64,000 bases of DNA. Source: Antitrichia curtipendula (taxonomy: Eukaryota > Streptophyta > Bryopsida > Hypnales > Leucodontaceae). Position 1 is the first letter of the stretch; each line of letters begins with the position of its first letter. Positions 12,843 to 25,145 of the stretch are shown one piece after another. The notes beneath the pieces are model-generated. The model was not told the DNA's origin, did not search any database, and was given only the letters and a program-made list of their open reading frames with translations. Position numbers and translations under genes: made by a program. The stretch is taken from positions 49,986,029-50,050,028 of the forward strand of contig OX579633.1 of the NCBI GenBank assembly GCA_951230915.1. The letters run 5' to 3'.

Positions 12843-12995
12843 TTGACCCTTGAAGAATGCGGCCCCAATGATCAAGGTTAGTCACCGAAATGTTCAAATT
12901 ATTGAATCAATAGGTGCATTCTTTGTTTCTACAATGAGCAAGGAAGTCATCCATTCGGGACACTTTGTGTGTTTTGAGCGTCCTTCAAGGATTGA
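12843..12995. mobile_element. Family 6 element (about 150 bp) flanked by TTGA
   Basis: Left TTGACCCTTGAAGAATGC; right GCGTCCTTCAAGGATTGA. The body matches 6903-7052. Both flanks are TTGA rather than TTAA, a possible 4-bp duplication. Confidence 0.6.
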
Positions 12996-13561
12996 GAAGA
13001 GACACAATACATTTCAGTGAACTTTGTTGAAGTCCAATGTGTTTCATTCATGGTCCCCTCCACTTCATTCTCTTTGTGCATAAAAATGAGGAGGTTGTCT
13101 TCTATGGGTATGTTGCTAGAGTTCATGGGAGTTATGATTGAATATAGAAATAGGTAGGTAGGCCTATACAACAACAATATATAAGACAATACATGCTTTG
13201 TGCACCTGCACAAAACATACTTGTAGTTAAAAATTCCCCACATGAGGGGTAGATGATATGTTTAAGCGCAAATTTTTTTTGCAATTATTGTATTTTTTTT
13301 CTTAGTTGTATGAGTTTGTAATGCTCAATGGTTTAAGTTTCCACTACTTCATTGAAAACATAAATTGAAAGATTATGAAGAGGTTGTGTCCAATTTGTGG
13401 AGATGGAAAAAACTATTATTGCCTCTATTGTCTATTGTGAATTCTCATAGCCAACAATGAAAACTAATTTAGGCACATTTGAGGGATTCACTTTATTTGA
13501 TATATTAGAGATAGACTAAATAGAAAAAAGAGATTTTCAAATATCACATTTTTCAAAACTA
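12996..13561. other. Intergenic AT-rich sequence
   Basis: Nothing recognised; the open frame at 12947-13243 overlaps a repeat. Confidence 0.25.
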
Positions 13562-13804
13562 CTCCCTCTATTATGAAATAAGTGTTCGCATTGAAAATTT
13601 GTGATGTTTTAGTGGTTTTGACCGGATTGTGTGGAGGCTTTTGGAGGCCTAATTTTGATTTAGGTTGCAATGAACACATACAATTTTTCATTGATTACAA
13701 TGATATGAAATTAAGACCGTTGTAAATTTTGCATTTGATTAACAAAATTGGTATTAAAAACATGAGTTTCTAATGTGGACATGTATTTTGGAATAGAGGG
13801 AGTA
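13560..13804. mobile_element. Stowaway MITE (Tc1/mariner superfamily)
   Basis: The 241-bp element (13562-13802) starts CTCCCTCTATTATGAAATAA and ends with the inverse type, TATTTTGGAATAGAGGGAG. It is flanked by TA on both sides. These are the hallmark ends of plant Stowaway elements, which move using mariner-like transposases in trans. Confidence 0.92.
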
Positions 13805-14879
13805 CAAGGCTAGTAACGGAAGTGAAGAACAAGGTTGGACCATCCCTCCAAAAACAACAATATCTTAAAACAATAAAGTTTTGATATATGCTAAATATAT
13901 AAATACTTTATAATATTCTTTAATCCCTATACAAATTTTTTATAGCCAATATTGTGGCACCTTCTTAAATTATGTTTGATCAAATCTATGTAATAACTAG
14001 GATGCTTTTAATCCTTGCTCCTTTCGCACCTCAATCCTTTTTTGAATTTTTACGTTCTTTGCTTGGTATGTATTGGTATAAATACATTATTTATGTTGAT
14101 TTAATCCAACTAGTCATGAAGAAAGATCATCTTTCACAAATTCAATAATTGTTTGGAATGGCTAAAAAACATATATATAAACAAAACATTGTCTTGAAGC
14201 AACACTCTGTTCATCATCCAAAACGTGAATGTGAAAGTGCTTAGGGATTCATCACAACCCAAACTTTTGTTTGATCTTTCACCACATTTTCAAAAACTTT
14301 GACGTTTTAGAGTTAAGCAATAAAACCACATTGTACTTGCTTAAGCAAGAACCCTACAAAATGAATTTTAAGGTCCACCACTCCCATTGAATCCATCCAC
14401 TTTGTGAATTCCTCCCAATCCTCCTCCCAAGGATATTCTAGAGGGAGCATTTTTTTTAGAGCGAATATTTGGTGATATATTATCTTTTTTGCAATGGATG
14501 AGATTGTTAAAATGCTATAAAAACCTTGCAAAGTATCCTTATGTTTTGAATGAATATATGCACATTTGGATGAATAAACGAGTTGCAATCTACAATTTGC
14601 ATGTTTAATCTATGTCAGTCTATGGATGTAAAGAGGCCCATGACTCTCATGACAATTTCTTTTTGCATTGCCTTCAAGTGAAATACCCCCCCCCATGCCT
14701 CTTATCACCCAAACAATTACCCACTATGCTACCTAGGGCCACGGTGAATTGACCCCATCATTTTATCCTTGGAAAAAATACTAATTTTATTTATTTGCCA
14801 CTCATGATAAAATTTGGAAGCTTTGAATTCATATTTGAAATTGCATACCCAAAATTAGGTAGGAGAGGTGAAGAAATAC
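13805..14879. other. Intergenic AT-rich sequence
   Basis: No gene or clear repeat; an open frame at 14313-14588 on the minus strand has no recognisable domain. Confidence 0.25.
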
Positions 14880-16206
14880 AAAATTAATCCAGCACAAAAT
14901 AGGGGGCGATTTTTTTTTACGATTATCCTGCGTTGGGGGATTGAGGGGTTCAATTCACCCTGGCTGTTACTTACCCAGCCGGTTCTGCACCCAAACCCGA
15001 AAGAAAAAGAAAACCGAGAAAAAGAAGTCAAGAAAAAGAAAAAGACGACGAACCCCAGGCCATCATCACAGTCTTCGTCTTCGTCTTCGTCTTCGTCGCC
15101 AGCGTGCCTGCGCTCTGTGCGTGTGTTCGTCATTCCTCGCAGAGACGACTTCCTTCATCATTCCCTTCCATCCCGCAATTTTTTTTTTTCCCCTTCCTCG
15201 TTTGTTTTTTCCCATCGGTGTCTGTCCCCACCATCCCATTCCCCATGCACATAATAAGTTACTGAACATACTTCCATCATCCCATAGCCCGCCATCGCCA
15301 TCCCAAGGCGGCAAACTTGGGAGCCAGGCAGGGACACCAGCCAGGGACACCAGCCAGGGACGCCAGGGCCCAGGCCGTTCCCTTCCCGCTTGCCTGCCCG
15401 TCGCCTTCGCAGTTTGAGTTTCCATCACCTTATATCATTCCCTTTCGCCACTTCCGAGAGCAAGCAGCAGCAGCAGCAGCAGAGTGTGCCATGCTCCCGC
15501 TTCCTCCGCATCTCCCGAGCTCTCTGCATGGAGCTTCCACACTCCCATTCTTGAGCTTTGAATCTCAAACAGGGCGGAGACAGACAGTGTTTGCCAAAGC
15601 TTTGTGTGAGAGATTAGAGAGCGCGGTTTGGGTCTGGGTTTGGGTTTGAGTTGTGGGCGGGATTGGAGTGTGTATTACGGAGTGCTGAATTTGCGGAGCG
15701 AGGTTTGGGTTCGTGATTTTCGGGGTGAGAGTGGATAATGTGATGGGTGACGCCGCAGTGGAGTACTGGAGTGTGGTCGTGAGCCTCGTTTGTACATAGG
15801 AGAAACATTGGGAAGCATTGGGAAATAGTGGGAAGCGTATTGGGGAGCGTTGAGTTTTTTCTATTTTGGTTCTGTGGTGGTGGATCGGGGCTGTGTTTTT
15901 TCGGGAAGGGATTTTTTGGTTGTTTTGTGTGGAGGATAATTGGAATCTCGTGTTTGATGCATTGGTTGATAAGGTAATGGTTTATGTACGAGAGCTTTTT
16001 TCAAGGCTTCTGGGTGTCCTCTAAGAGATGTACGAGTGAAGGTGTGTGAGTGTAGTGCATTCATGTGATTGCGCGAGGAGGTGTTAGGATTGAGGAGCGT
16101 ATTGACGGCGGGGTTGTAGCAATCCGTCATGTGCGTTTAGCGTCGCTCTTTCATCCTCAATTCTGGGAAATCAAATCGAAAGGGTCAGTGCACCACGGAT
16201 TTTCCA
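14880..16206 (+). promoter_or_regulatory. Probable promoter and 5' leader of the cyclin gene
   Basis: This stretch is clearly GC-richer than the DNA on its left. It holds a purine-rich tract near 15000-15055, a (CTTCGT)n run at 15072-15098, an (AGC)n run at about 15464-15482 and several upstream ATGs with short open frames. No convincing TATA box or full E2F site was found; TTCCCGC near 15384 and GGCGGGA near 15656 are only partial E2F matches. The transcription start is not determinable here. The open frames at 14868-15417 and 15317-15649 are low-complexity and show no family signature, so they are not called as genes. Confidence 0.4.
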
Positions 16207-17987
16207 ATGGCAGGGGAAAACAGTGGCCGGCGCGCGTTTCGGCCTCGTGCGTCGACTTCGTTCGCGCCCACCGTCTCCTCGGAGAATGTGCGGCAGACGC
16301 GAGCGGCCAGTAAGCGATCCGCGATGGACGATTCGCGAACGGGGGGGAGTACTGTTTTACATCCCCGGAAGCGCGCTGTGCAGCCTTCCGGAAGACGCGC
16401 GCCTCTCACCGACATCTCAAAGCTCGTGAATGCGGGGCCACTCTCTGACAATAATGCTCACGTCCAGGACCTGAAATCGAAACCAATTGCGGAAGGGGAC
16501 GAGAATGCCGTTCCCGAGAATGACATCGGCAAGGTTGTTCCCGACGAAGAAGTGGCATCAGATTCGGAAGCATTGGATTCGCAACTACCAGAGTCGAGGA
16601 GTTGTAGCTCCTCGGCTGTGGCGTCGCTAGAACGTCGGACTTCGCAGAGGCTCTTCATTTCCAAGGAATCGAGGGACCGCTTGAAGCAAGGCGACTTGTT
16701 TAAGTCGTGCGAAGAGACTTCGTCTTGGTCCAATGAGGTGGCGTTTCAAGACATTGATACTGATCATACCGACCCGCAAATGTGTAGCACGTACGCCGCG
16801 GATATCTACATGCACTTGCGTATGGCTGAGGTGCGAATCTGACGCTAGTTTGTAGGCCTTCACATTGGTTTCATGTACCGGACATGAGTTTTGTATGTGA
16901 TACTCACTGAAATTACTCTATGGATCAGAGGAAGAATATTGCATTTGGATGTGTATAGATTTTCTATATCTGATTTCTGATAGTTGCGATTCTCAGATTA
17001 AACGAAGGCCTACAACGAACTTCATGGAGTCCATGCAGAAAGATATTTCTCCGGGTATGCGAGGAATTCTCATCGACTGGTTAGTGGAGGTAGCGGAAGA
17101 GTACAAACTAGTGCCGGACACGCTTTACTTGACTGTTGCTTACATTGATCGGTTTCTTTCCTGCCACACGGTGACACGGCAACGGCTTCAACTGCTGGGA
17201 GTCTCGAGCATGCTCATCGCTGCAAAGTACGAGGAAATTTGTGCTCCTCAAGTGGAGGAGTTTTGCTACATTACTGACAACACATACCAACGCGACGAGG
17301 TATAGTACTAGCTAGCGCTTGAGATTGCTCAGTGGGTCCCATCGTTTATGTTCCCCAAATGTTCCTCAACCTAATTGTAATAGCCTTGATAAATGGAGCA
17401 GGTTTTAGAGATGGAAAGGAAAGTGTTGAGGGAGTTGAAGTTTGAGTTGACGACGCCAACGACGAAGAGCTTCCTGAGACGGTTCATCCGAGCTGCTCAA
17501 GCTAGTAGCAAGGCCCCAACCCTAGTTCTGGAGTTTCTCGGGAACTATCTATCTGAGCTTACGTTATTGGAGTATGGGTTTCTAGGTTTCGTCCCCTCTA
17601 TAGTAGCCGCCTCTGCTGTTTACATGTCGAAGCTGACGCTGGACCCGTCCTTGCCTCCATGGGATGCGACTCTGCAACATTACACTGGCTACAAGGCATC
17701 CGAACTGGAAAAGTGCGTGCGAGCTATTCATGAATTGCAAAAGAACACTAAGAATTGTACCCTTCCTTCTATACGAGAGAAATATCGACAACCTAAGGTG
17801 AATTTTCGGTCCTTCTACTCACGTTCAAACAGGAATTACAGTACCGTATCTGTCTCGTTCCCAACAATATAAATTAGGAATGAACTGATCTCCAATCTTT
17901 TGTTATCTGCAGTTTAAGTGCGTGGCGACTTTGACGCCTCCATCAGAATTAGTACCAGAATTTTTCAAGGATGCGGAGCGTTGCTGA
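16207..17987 (+). CDS. CYCA: A-type cyclin (mitotic cyclin), four coding exons
   Basis: Regulatory subunit that binds and activates a cyclin-dependent kinase in S/G2/M; expected nuclear. Coding exons are 16207-16830, 16997-17299, 17402-17797 and 17913-17987. All introns are GT-AG and phase 0, giving 465 residues. The N-terminus is disordered and basic, with a destruction box RAPLTDISK at about 64-72 for APC/C-mediated proteolysis. The cyclin box carries the A-type signature MRGILIDWLVEVAEEYKL (229-246), including the MRxIL hydrophobic patch, and AAKYEEI further on; a C-terminal cyclin fold follows and the protein ends in FKDAERC. The start is the first ATG of the long open exon, in fair context (CCAATGG). 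Size and motif order fit plant A-type cyclins; the subgroup (A1, A2 or A3) is not resolved. The exon joins are inferred from splice signals and reading-frame continuity. Confidence 0.93.
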
Positions 17988-18430
17988 CATTACGGAGCTT
18001 CACATTCCAGTGCTAATCTTCTCAATCACCATTACCTGCCTGTTAGAGGTAGGCACCGCATACGGTCGCAACTCTCAGCCTGTTGTAAATCACATCTTTG
18101 AAGATCACGAAGAGCTACTGTGCTAACGATTGCCTTGTTTTCCATGCAGTTAAAAAGCTTGTGTAGTCGCTGGTGCCATCGACTGATCTGACCCTAGAGT
18201 AACCAAGGACTGTGAACAAAGATAGTTCTGCGGTTGTGTCAACAGTTTGAGATTCGGTCCGGCATTGTGCAGCATCGGACTGGGACATGACTGAAGCTTA
18301 GAGTGGAGTGCCCTTGAAGTCTGGCTCTGTAAATGACGGTTCTGTGGCTTGCATGGCACACGAATGCCTCAGGAGTAGGGTGGTACAATTGGAGGACCGC
18401 AATCTTCTCTATTTATTCGTTTTATTATGA
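17988..18430 (+). other. Cyclin 3'UTR with a probable intron
   Basis: After the stop codon a strong donor (GAG/GTAGGC, intron start 18049) is followed by a branch-point-like TGCTAAC (18121-18127), a T-rich tract and an acceptor ending at 18149. An intron of about 101 bp wholly within the 3'UTR is therefore likely. The spliced junction would lie 61 nt downstream of the stop. The transcript probably ends around 18420-18540, where T/A-rich polyadenylation-like sequence occurs; no canonical AATAAA was seen close by. Confidence 0.5.
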
Positions 18431-21400
18431 ATGTTGTTGAGTAGATGCTACGTGATGGCAACTCAAAGCAGATGTACAAAAGGATTTTGTTCGTTTGGAA
18501 AAATGTTTTTTCGGTTTGTGCTTCACTCTGACAAGAGATCGTCAGGGAATGGTAGTTTGCTATGGCATGCTAATAACCCTCTAAGTTTGTAGATCTCACT
18601 GTTTTAGAATGGCACCTGCAGAGGATTAGAGTTCCATTACGTTACTGATAGACTAGGAAACCCTGCTGACAGATATCCTGACAGCAACACAAGCTGAAAC
18701 GGTGGCTACCATGACAAATGTGCATCGGAAGTGACCAAAAAATATAGTAAAGCTTTGGACAATTCAAAAAACTGAAAAACATTGAAGACACAATTCTGTC
18801 TCATTCTCTTTATCCACTATTCTTCTGTAAGCTGGTGTTCTTTTTCGCAGTGTGGAAGTAGACTCACATAAATTGTCATATCTTTTGTTATGTGTTCTAT
18901 CCACTGATCAGTGCCTTTGCACTTCAAAAACTTACAAATTTGTCTAGCAATGTGCATGAACTGCATGTGAGATCATGAAAAAGGGTGTGTGAAAGCAGTT
19001 ATGGTTCTTGGAATACTGTCAGATACTGTGTCTGCTGAACTGTATGTCTAAACTACCCAGTAACCTGTCTTTTTGTGTATGGTTGGTTTCATCTGGGGTT
19101 TTGCAATTGTAGCAGTCCAATGCTGGGTAAGCAGGAACGCTTTTCTGTCGATGTCCATGAGCATAAAGTTCAGAGTGGAATAGGGGTGTACTCTTTACCC
19201 TGACGACATCCGTGATGATCATCATCCACCTGGGAGTCTCTGGGAAAATTCGTGTGAGTGCAGTTGTTGTTATAATCGTTTTCCTGGCCCTCCTGTTTTC
19301 AAGTCCATTGCATGTGAATTGTGGCAATTCAAGCCTGTGGCACTTGCCATGGCCGGTGGCACTCCCAGTAATGCCATGCTCTCAGTAATGCCATCTGCAC
19401 TGTGCACGTTATGAGACCACTGAGCAATACCTTACGTCTGCAATCTGCATTTTCTCCAGCGGCCAGATGCGCGTGGAGAGTTCATTACGCGAGAGCTTTA
19501 ATTACTACTCGTAAAAAGACATCCTTAATACTCCATTAATGCCCACCAATCCTCATATCTTTCCTTACGTATTTTGTATAAATACATATCACATATCTCA
19601 ATCTCACCAAATTGGAGTGCTTTTTATAGTTCACACATATATTTTTTTTACAAATGAAAGTTAAGTTACACGATCTGTCCACTCATTCAGCCCACTGTGG
19701 GCTATTTCACGGATTCACTTCAATATTCACCAGCGAAAATGATTGGGAATGTCAGCCGCTTTTTCGGTGAAATCACGGCACAGTCAAGTTTATGGTTTGA
19801 CTCCACTGTACCTGTACTGTACAGGACCCCAAAGTGAAGGTCCCTTACTTCCTTGTTTCCCTGAATTTGGCATATGCAAATACTATTTGTTTCTGATAGC
19901 TGCTGGTCGTGCCTTGGGGTTGAGGTAATCCTTAAGTTAGTCAATCCTTCTATTAAAAAAAAACGCGGCCCTAACTATCCAAGCTAGTTTCGAATATATT
20001 TTAGGGGTCCACGGGTATATATTACCCAGACAGCAGCAAATCATGGAACTGATGCCCACCTCATGCTCCAAGACTCCAAGTCCATGTACACTTGTACAGT
20101 ACCCATTAAAAGGCAAGGGGAGCCCTTGTGAATAGGATCTTAGCTTACCTGGCTCCTTCCCCTTTCGTTCCACAAAATGTATCTGCATTGAACTCACCTT
20201 TCCAGACTGAAAAATGAATTATTATTTTAATTACTGTTGTTTTTCTTTAGTTAGTGCACCCCAAAGGAGAGAGAATGAATCGTGAGATTTTGAATGTGCC
20301 GGATTGAGGAGTTTTAATGCCAGGTAGGATAACTCACTAGTGCACAATTTCATAACTTGCGACCCTGAATTGAATTGGGGCTTGCAGTTTTTGGGTTCAT
20401 CAGAAAAAAAAAGTGTGGAATTTTAATATTCAGTGTACCTTACCTGAGACTAAAATTGTGAGGATGGAGGTGGGCTTACCCAGCTCAACATTGCTTTTTC
20501 AGAAGAAAAAAAGACTCTGTTGGTTAGATTTAGCCTACCATGAAGGAGCATTACAATTTACAAGCCAAGAAAAGCTTGGGGTATGTTGGCATTTTGAGCT
20601 GGTAGTTATAGCAAAATTGGAGCATGGGGAGCTTGGTTTGCAAAATTGAATTTTTAGAAGTTGAGATCCCCCCCCCTGGGACAAAGACTGAAGGATAAAA
20701 ACAAAAACAAAAAATCACAGAGTGGCAGCGACAAGGTCTATTATTTCTGACATGCCACTCTAATGCATGAGAAAATTCAATGAGGTGGCAGCAGAGGTGG
20801 CACCATGTGACTGGCTCCTGCTTTGACATTGGCAGCCAATGGGGTGAGTGGAGTGGAGTTTTTTGTTTTTCTGAGTGAGTGAGCTGTGGAATTCAAATTG
20901 GGAACTTTTTTTTGTTTCCAGGGGCAGCTGGGATCAGCATCTTGTGGCATGGAAATAATAAATGGTTTTGGACCTGCTTGGCTGGACCTTAGTGCATACA
21001 AAAGCTTCACCAGCAGCCCTTGGCCCATACAAAAAGCTTGAAACAGGCTTTGTGGGAAAGCCTTTGTTGTTGATCGTGCTCGGGTGGCTTGGTTTAAAAC
21101 CAAGACGTTGTGTGAGGCTTTACCCTGACAAGGAGGGCTCTTTCCTCAAGCGCTTTGACGACTTATGGCTTGGATGGGTGCTTTCAACTAACAATTCATT
21201 GTCTTCTCGTCTACGACTTCTTGTTGTCTTCTTTGCTGCTCAGCTTTCGACCGGCCTCGGGGCAGTGTCCCTCTGGTTTAGTGGTTCTGTGTACTGTTTC
21301 CCCTTATCAATGGAAACTGTCTATATGTTTCAAAAAATAAATAAATAATAATAATAATAACAATTATTGTTATTTATATTGTTATTGTTTTTCTTCTTTT

Positions 21401-21500
21401 TATTCATTTTCATGTCTACCTTCAACAAACTCTTCACTCATGAAGGTCCTTAGACCAACTTTATTTGTTTTTAAATTCTTCTTCTTCTTATCCTCAAGTA
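18431..21500. other. Intergenic, possibly with a retroposon tail at 21240-21375
   Basis: No gene identified. An open frame at 20962-21348 (128 codons) has no recognised domain. Its end, TATGTTTCAAAAAATAAATA followed by an AAT-rich tract, looks like the 3' tail of a non-LTR retroposon, but no target duplication was found. Confidence 0.3.
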
Positions 21501-23046
21501 TTAACCCTTAACCCCTACAGTCCCGAGGGTGTTTTCTGCCAAAAAACACTCAAAACTACCACTTCTGTTGTATTCACTTAAGGAAACCAATTTTTTTTTG
21601 GTTTTTTGGGAATTTAACCTTAGGATCTTGTACTTAACTTGTCTGAGATCATGCAGTTAAAATTTCATCAAATTTCACCGTATGGATTGAAAGATATTAG
21701 CATTCAAAGTTGAACAAAAAGTTTTTTTTCAAGAAGATGTTCAAATTGCCCGAAAAACTAAGATTGTCCATAACTTTCTCATCCCTAGTCCAAATAGAAT
21801 GAATCAAAGCTTCACGTACAGGTAAAAACATAATTTTTTAGGAAAAAAATTCAAAAAAAATTATTTTGACTTTTTGTAATTTGGGGGGGGGCTGCCCGCC
21901 AATCTCCATTTCTTGCTCATTGTGTCATAACTTTTTCATCCGGCATCCAATTGAAACAAAAATTATATATCCACAAAGCTCTTGCAAAGGTACACAACCT
22001 CAAAAAATCTCAAAAAAATTCACTTCAAATTGAGACAATAGGAACCTACCCGGACCCAAATTGTCCATCAAGGGGACAAGCGGGGTTTTAGGGGTTAAAT
22101 GCCCAAACTGCGTTTTTTTGGCAATATAGCAATTTTGGGGCAGCTCACTACAAATGAAGTATTTTGTTTTTTTTTCTTTGAAATTTTCACACAACATTTT
22201 CCCAAGGAGTAGCTTTAAGGCCCAACAATTTTCATAGCTTTTGACTACACAATTAAAAAGTTATGGTATGATATGTTGTTTTCATTGCTCGGCGGGCAGC
22301 CTGGGCAGCAAAAAAATCTTCTTGAAAAATCACTTTTTAAAAAAAAATTAAAATTTGAAATCGGTTCTCTAGATCTGTATATACATGGAAAGCTTTGAAT
22401 CATTCCATTTGGATTAATGAGATGAAAGTTATGGGAGTTTTAGTTTGTGGGTAGTTTGTGATTAGTTGTGGATTCTGTACTCTAAAATAAACTTTGAAGT
22501 CCTTTATTTAACTCAATTTTCAATGTTTTTGAATTTTTTTTAAAGAAATGGGTGTAAATTGTTTATCACAACATTCCAACCATTGGGATTGGAATTTTTC
22601 AATTTTATAAATAAATTATTAACAATTTGGTATTTTGAATCATTTTATACTTCTTTCGGTTTACTATTTTTTTCCTAAATCATCTACAACTCCAAATGAT
22701 CTGAAAATTTTCAAGCATGTAGCCAACTTGACTAGCAGAATGAGCCCAAAGAGTAACCACCATTTTGAACATTTTTTAATATAAATATGACCTTCTGAAG
22801 TGCAGCTGCCCGTTTTTTTGTAGGGTCAAAAAAAGGATTTTTGCCATTTTGAACACTAATATCTTACAATCTACACGGTAGAAAATTCTGAAATTTTTTC
22901 CACATCTTTTCAAACCATTGTACTAAAAAATCATACAGTTACATTTGTCCAAAAATTATTTATTTTAAAAATTCGGATCTTGTACTGAAAATGGCAGTTT
23001 TAGAGCGTTACTGGTGAAAACATAGTCAAATACATTTAGGGATTAA
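21501..23046 (+). mobile_element. TTAA element, family 2, split at its end by a family 1 insertion
   Basis: TTAACCC (21501-21507) is separated by the inserted element (21508-22098) from TTAAATGCCCAAACTGCG, which continues to ACATTTAGGGATTAA. Removing the insert restores a family 2 end equivalent to the inverse of the right end at 34150-34184. Confidence 0.8.
21508..22098 (+). mobile_element. TTAA element, family 1 (591 bp, internally deleted), nested
   Basis: Ends are TTAACCCCTACAGTCCC and GGGTTTTAGGGGTTAA, with TGTCCATCAAGGGGACA just inside the right end. Shorter than other family 1 members. Confidence 0.8.
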
Positions 23047-24230
23047 AAAAGCCACCAAGTAGCAATTCCTCACAAGTCCTTCAAGAATTGTAGGAATTGA
23101 TTTTTTGAGGGCAAATCCATCAAAAAGGCATAGAGAGTGCATTTAAACTTGCACATGGGCACAAGTTATAAATTATACTTCAAATTATTTTCGGATTTGT
23201 ATTAAAAATTTTCATCCAAAATATAAATTGTGCACACAAACTAGTCAAAAGTCAAACAACGGTAGTTGGCAAATCCTCATAAACCACAATGTGGTTGTAA
23301 GGAAATTGAGGGGTTAAAAATGAAGTAAAGATAGAGAACATCAATGGATGTCCCTCTGAAGGACCGCAAGTCATACTACGACACCAACTCTTAGTGAAAG
23401 AGATTTAGTATACAAACAACCTTCAAGAACAAATTTCAATTGTAAGAAAAACAGTGGTGGTTTATAAAGCTTTTTTTTTTATAAAGTTTATGGATTAGTA
23501 ACCTGAAAAGAGAAAACATTTCATTTTGATAGTTGAAAATAAATTCTCTTAGTAAAAGAAATAAGCTCTTTAAATAGTGAAAAAATCACATTGAGTCAAA
23601 CAATGTATGTAACCTTTAGCATAATTTTTTGTCTCTGACTTCTACAACAATATATTCTACTTTTTCATTTGTTTGCAAATGTTGCTATGGCTAGTGTAGC
23701 TTGGCATGAAAAGGAGGGGAGGGGGGAGGGAGGAGGGGAGGATCAATTGGAACATCCATTGTAGTCATGTACTAATTGGTGCTGCGAAAGTTGCTACTAG
23801 AGAAAGCTTAGAACACAAACTTTGTTGGCAAGGTGAAGCTCAATCACGTCCTTACTTCTTGTAATAAGTGTGGTGACAAGTGCACAAAGACTAATGGTGC
23901 AAAAGTGCACCTCTATTTAGTGAAAACCAACAAGATTTCTAATGGTTTCACATCTCTAATTTGGTAGGTCAAAGAATTACTGATTTTCAAAACAAATCAT
24001 ATTGATAAATGTTTTTGGTCTTGTTTCTATATGAATAGTTTATTGAAATAGTACAATCATTACATATATAGAAGAAGAATTTGTGTGGATTCTTAAAAGG
24101 CATGTCTCTTATACACCTTTGACCTACATTAAATGTGTAAAGCATGAGATTTATTATGATTTTTTTTTAATGAAAATCATAATATGAAAAGTCGTCAAGG
24201 ACTATAAAAGTCAACTCACCAATTATTCTA
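23047..24230. other. Intergenic; G-rich tract at 23713-23741
   Basis: No gene. The plus strand has several runs of 3-6 G within 30 bp (GGGGAGGGGGGAGGGAGG), compatible with a G-quadruplex. Confidence 0.4.
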
Positions 24231-25145
24231 TTAACCCCTTAAGGCCTAACAATTGTTTGACAATGGAGGTTTTCAATGAATTGACACACTTTAATATTTT
24301 TTTGCACATGGATGTGCTTGAATTTTTTAGTTTTAACCATATAGAAGTAAAGACTACTTTGTCTAGTATGCATGGAATTAATTGTGGAAAATATTGACAA
24401 TTGGATTCTTAGATCATAACAATTTTCGATGATCAACTTCACAAGCAAAAAAATGTAGCTTTGGGGGAAGAAAAATTATAAAAAGATGAATAATGCTTTT
24501 CACCCCCTCAAAAAAAATTGTGTTGGAATCTAAAACAAATGTGGTACTTTATAATCTAAAAAGATAAAAAATTAAAAACTCTCTCAAATTTGTATACATT
24601 TTCAAACAAAAGGAGTAGAAATTCAGAATTCACCAAATTGGATCCTTCAAAATTTTAAAATAAATTATGTATACATCAATTTTGAAATTTAATAACTGCT
24701 ATTATTATCATATTTTTTGGAACATCTACAAAAAATTTAGAAACATTCTAAATATTTTGTATTCCTAATCACACTAGATTGAACCTTGTGCTTTTAGAAT
24801 TGCTAAAAATATAAAAAATATAAAAATTCTCTAAATTCAGTTTGTTTGTGCCGAGTAAAGACAAAAAATGTCCAAGAAAAATGTTTTTTTTACCATCTCT
24901 ATTGTTCCTTTCATTGGAAAAATATAATGTTTGTTCCTTTTTCCTATTAGACTACATTCCTAAATAATTTTCTAAATACTTCTCACATTGAAATATTGAA
25001 AATCGGAAATGCAAAAAATATGTCAACTTGTTACTCTACAAGTTCTTAGTTTACAAAATATTGAGATTTGTTTCATCCTACCAAGAATTTGTCATTCAAG
25101 ATTTTAAGTAGATACATTGTGTCTTCTTAGTCCTTGAGGGGTTAG
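24231..25145. mobile_element. TTAA-type element, unclassified (915 bp)
   Basis: Left end TTAACCCCTTAAGGCC; right end GTCCTTGAGGGGTTAG. The body does not clearly match families 1-4. The right flank is TTAG rather than TTAA. Confidence 0.55.

Noticed and set aside
14868..15428. Overlapping 92-158 codon frames on both strands upstream of the cyclin
   Set aside because: They are driven by purine/pyrimidine-rich low complexity (CTTCGT and GAAAAAG tracts) and have no domain.
16949..17305. Separate small proteins within the cyclin region (also 17393-17872)
   Set aside because: They are internal exons of one gene; frames and splice sites join without gaps.
20962..21348. 128-codon frame on +
   Set aside because: No recognisable family; it ends in a retroposon-like tail and runs through an A/T microsatellite.
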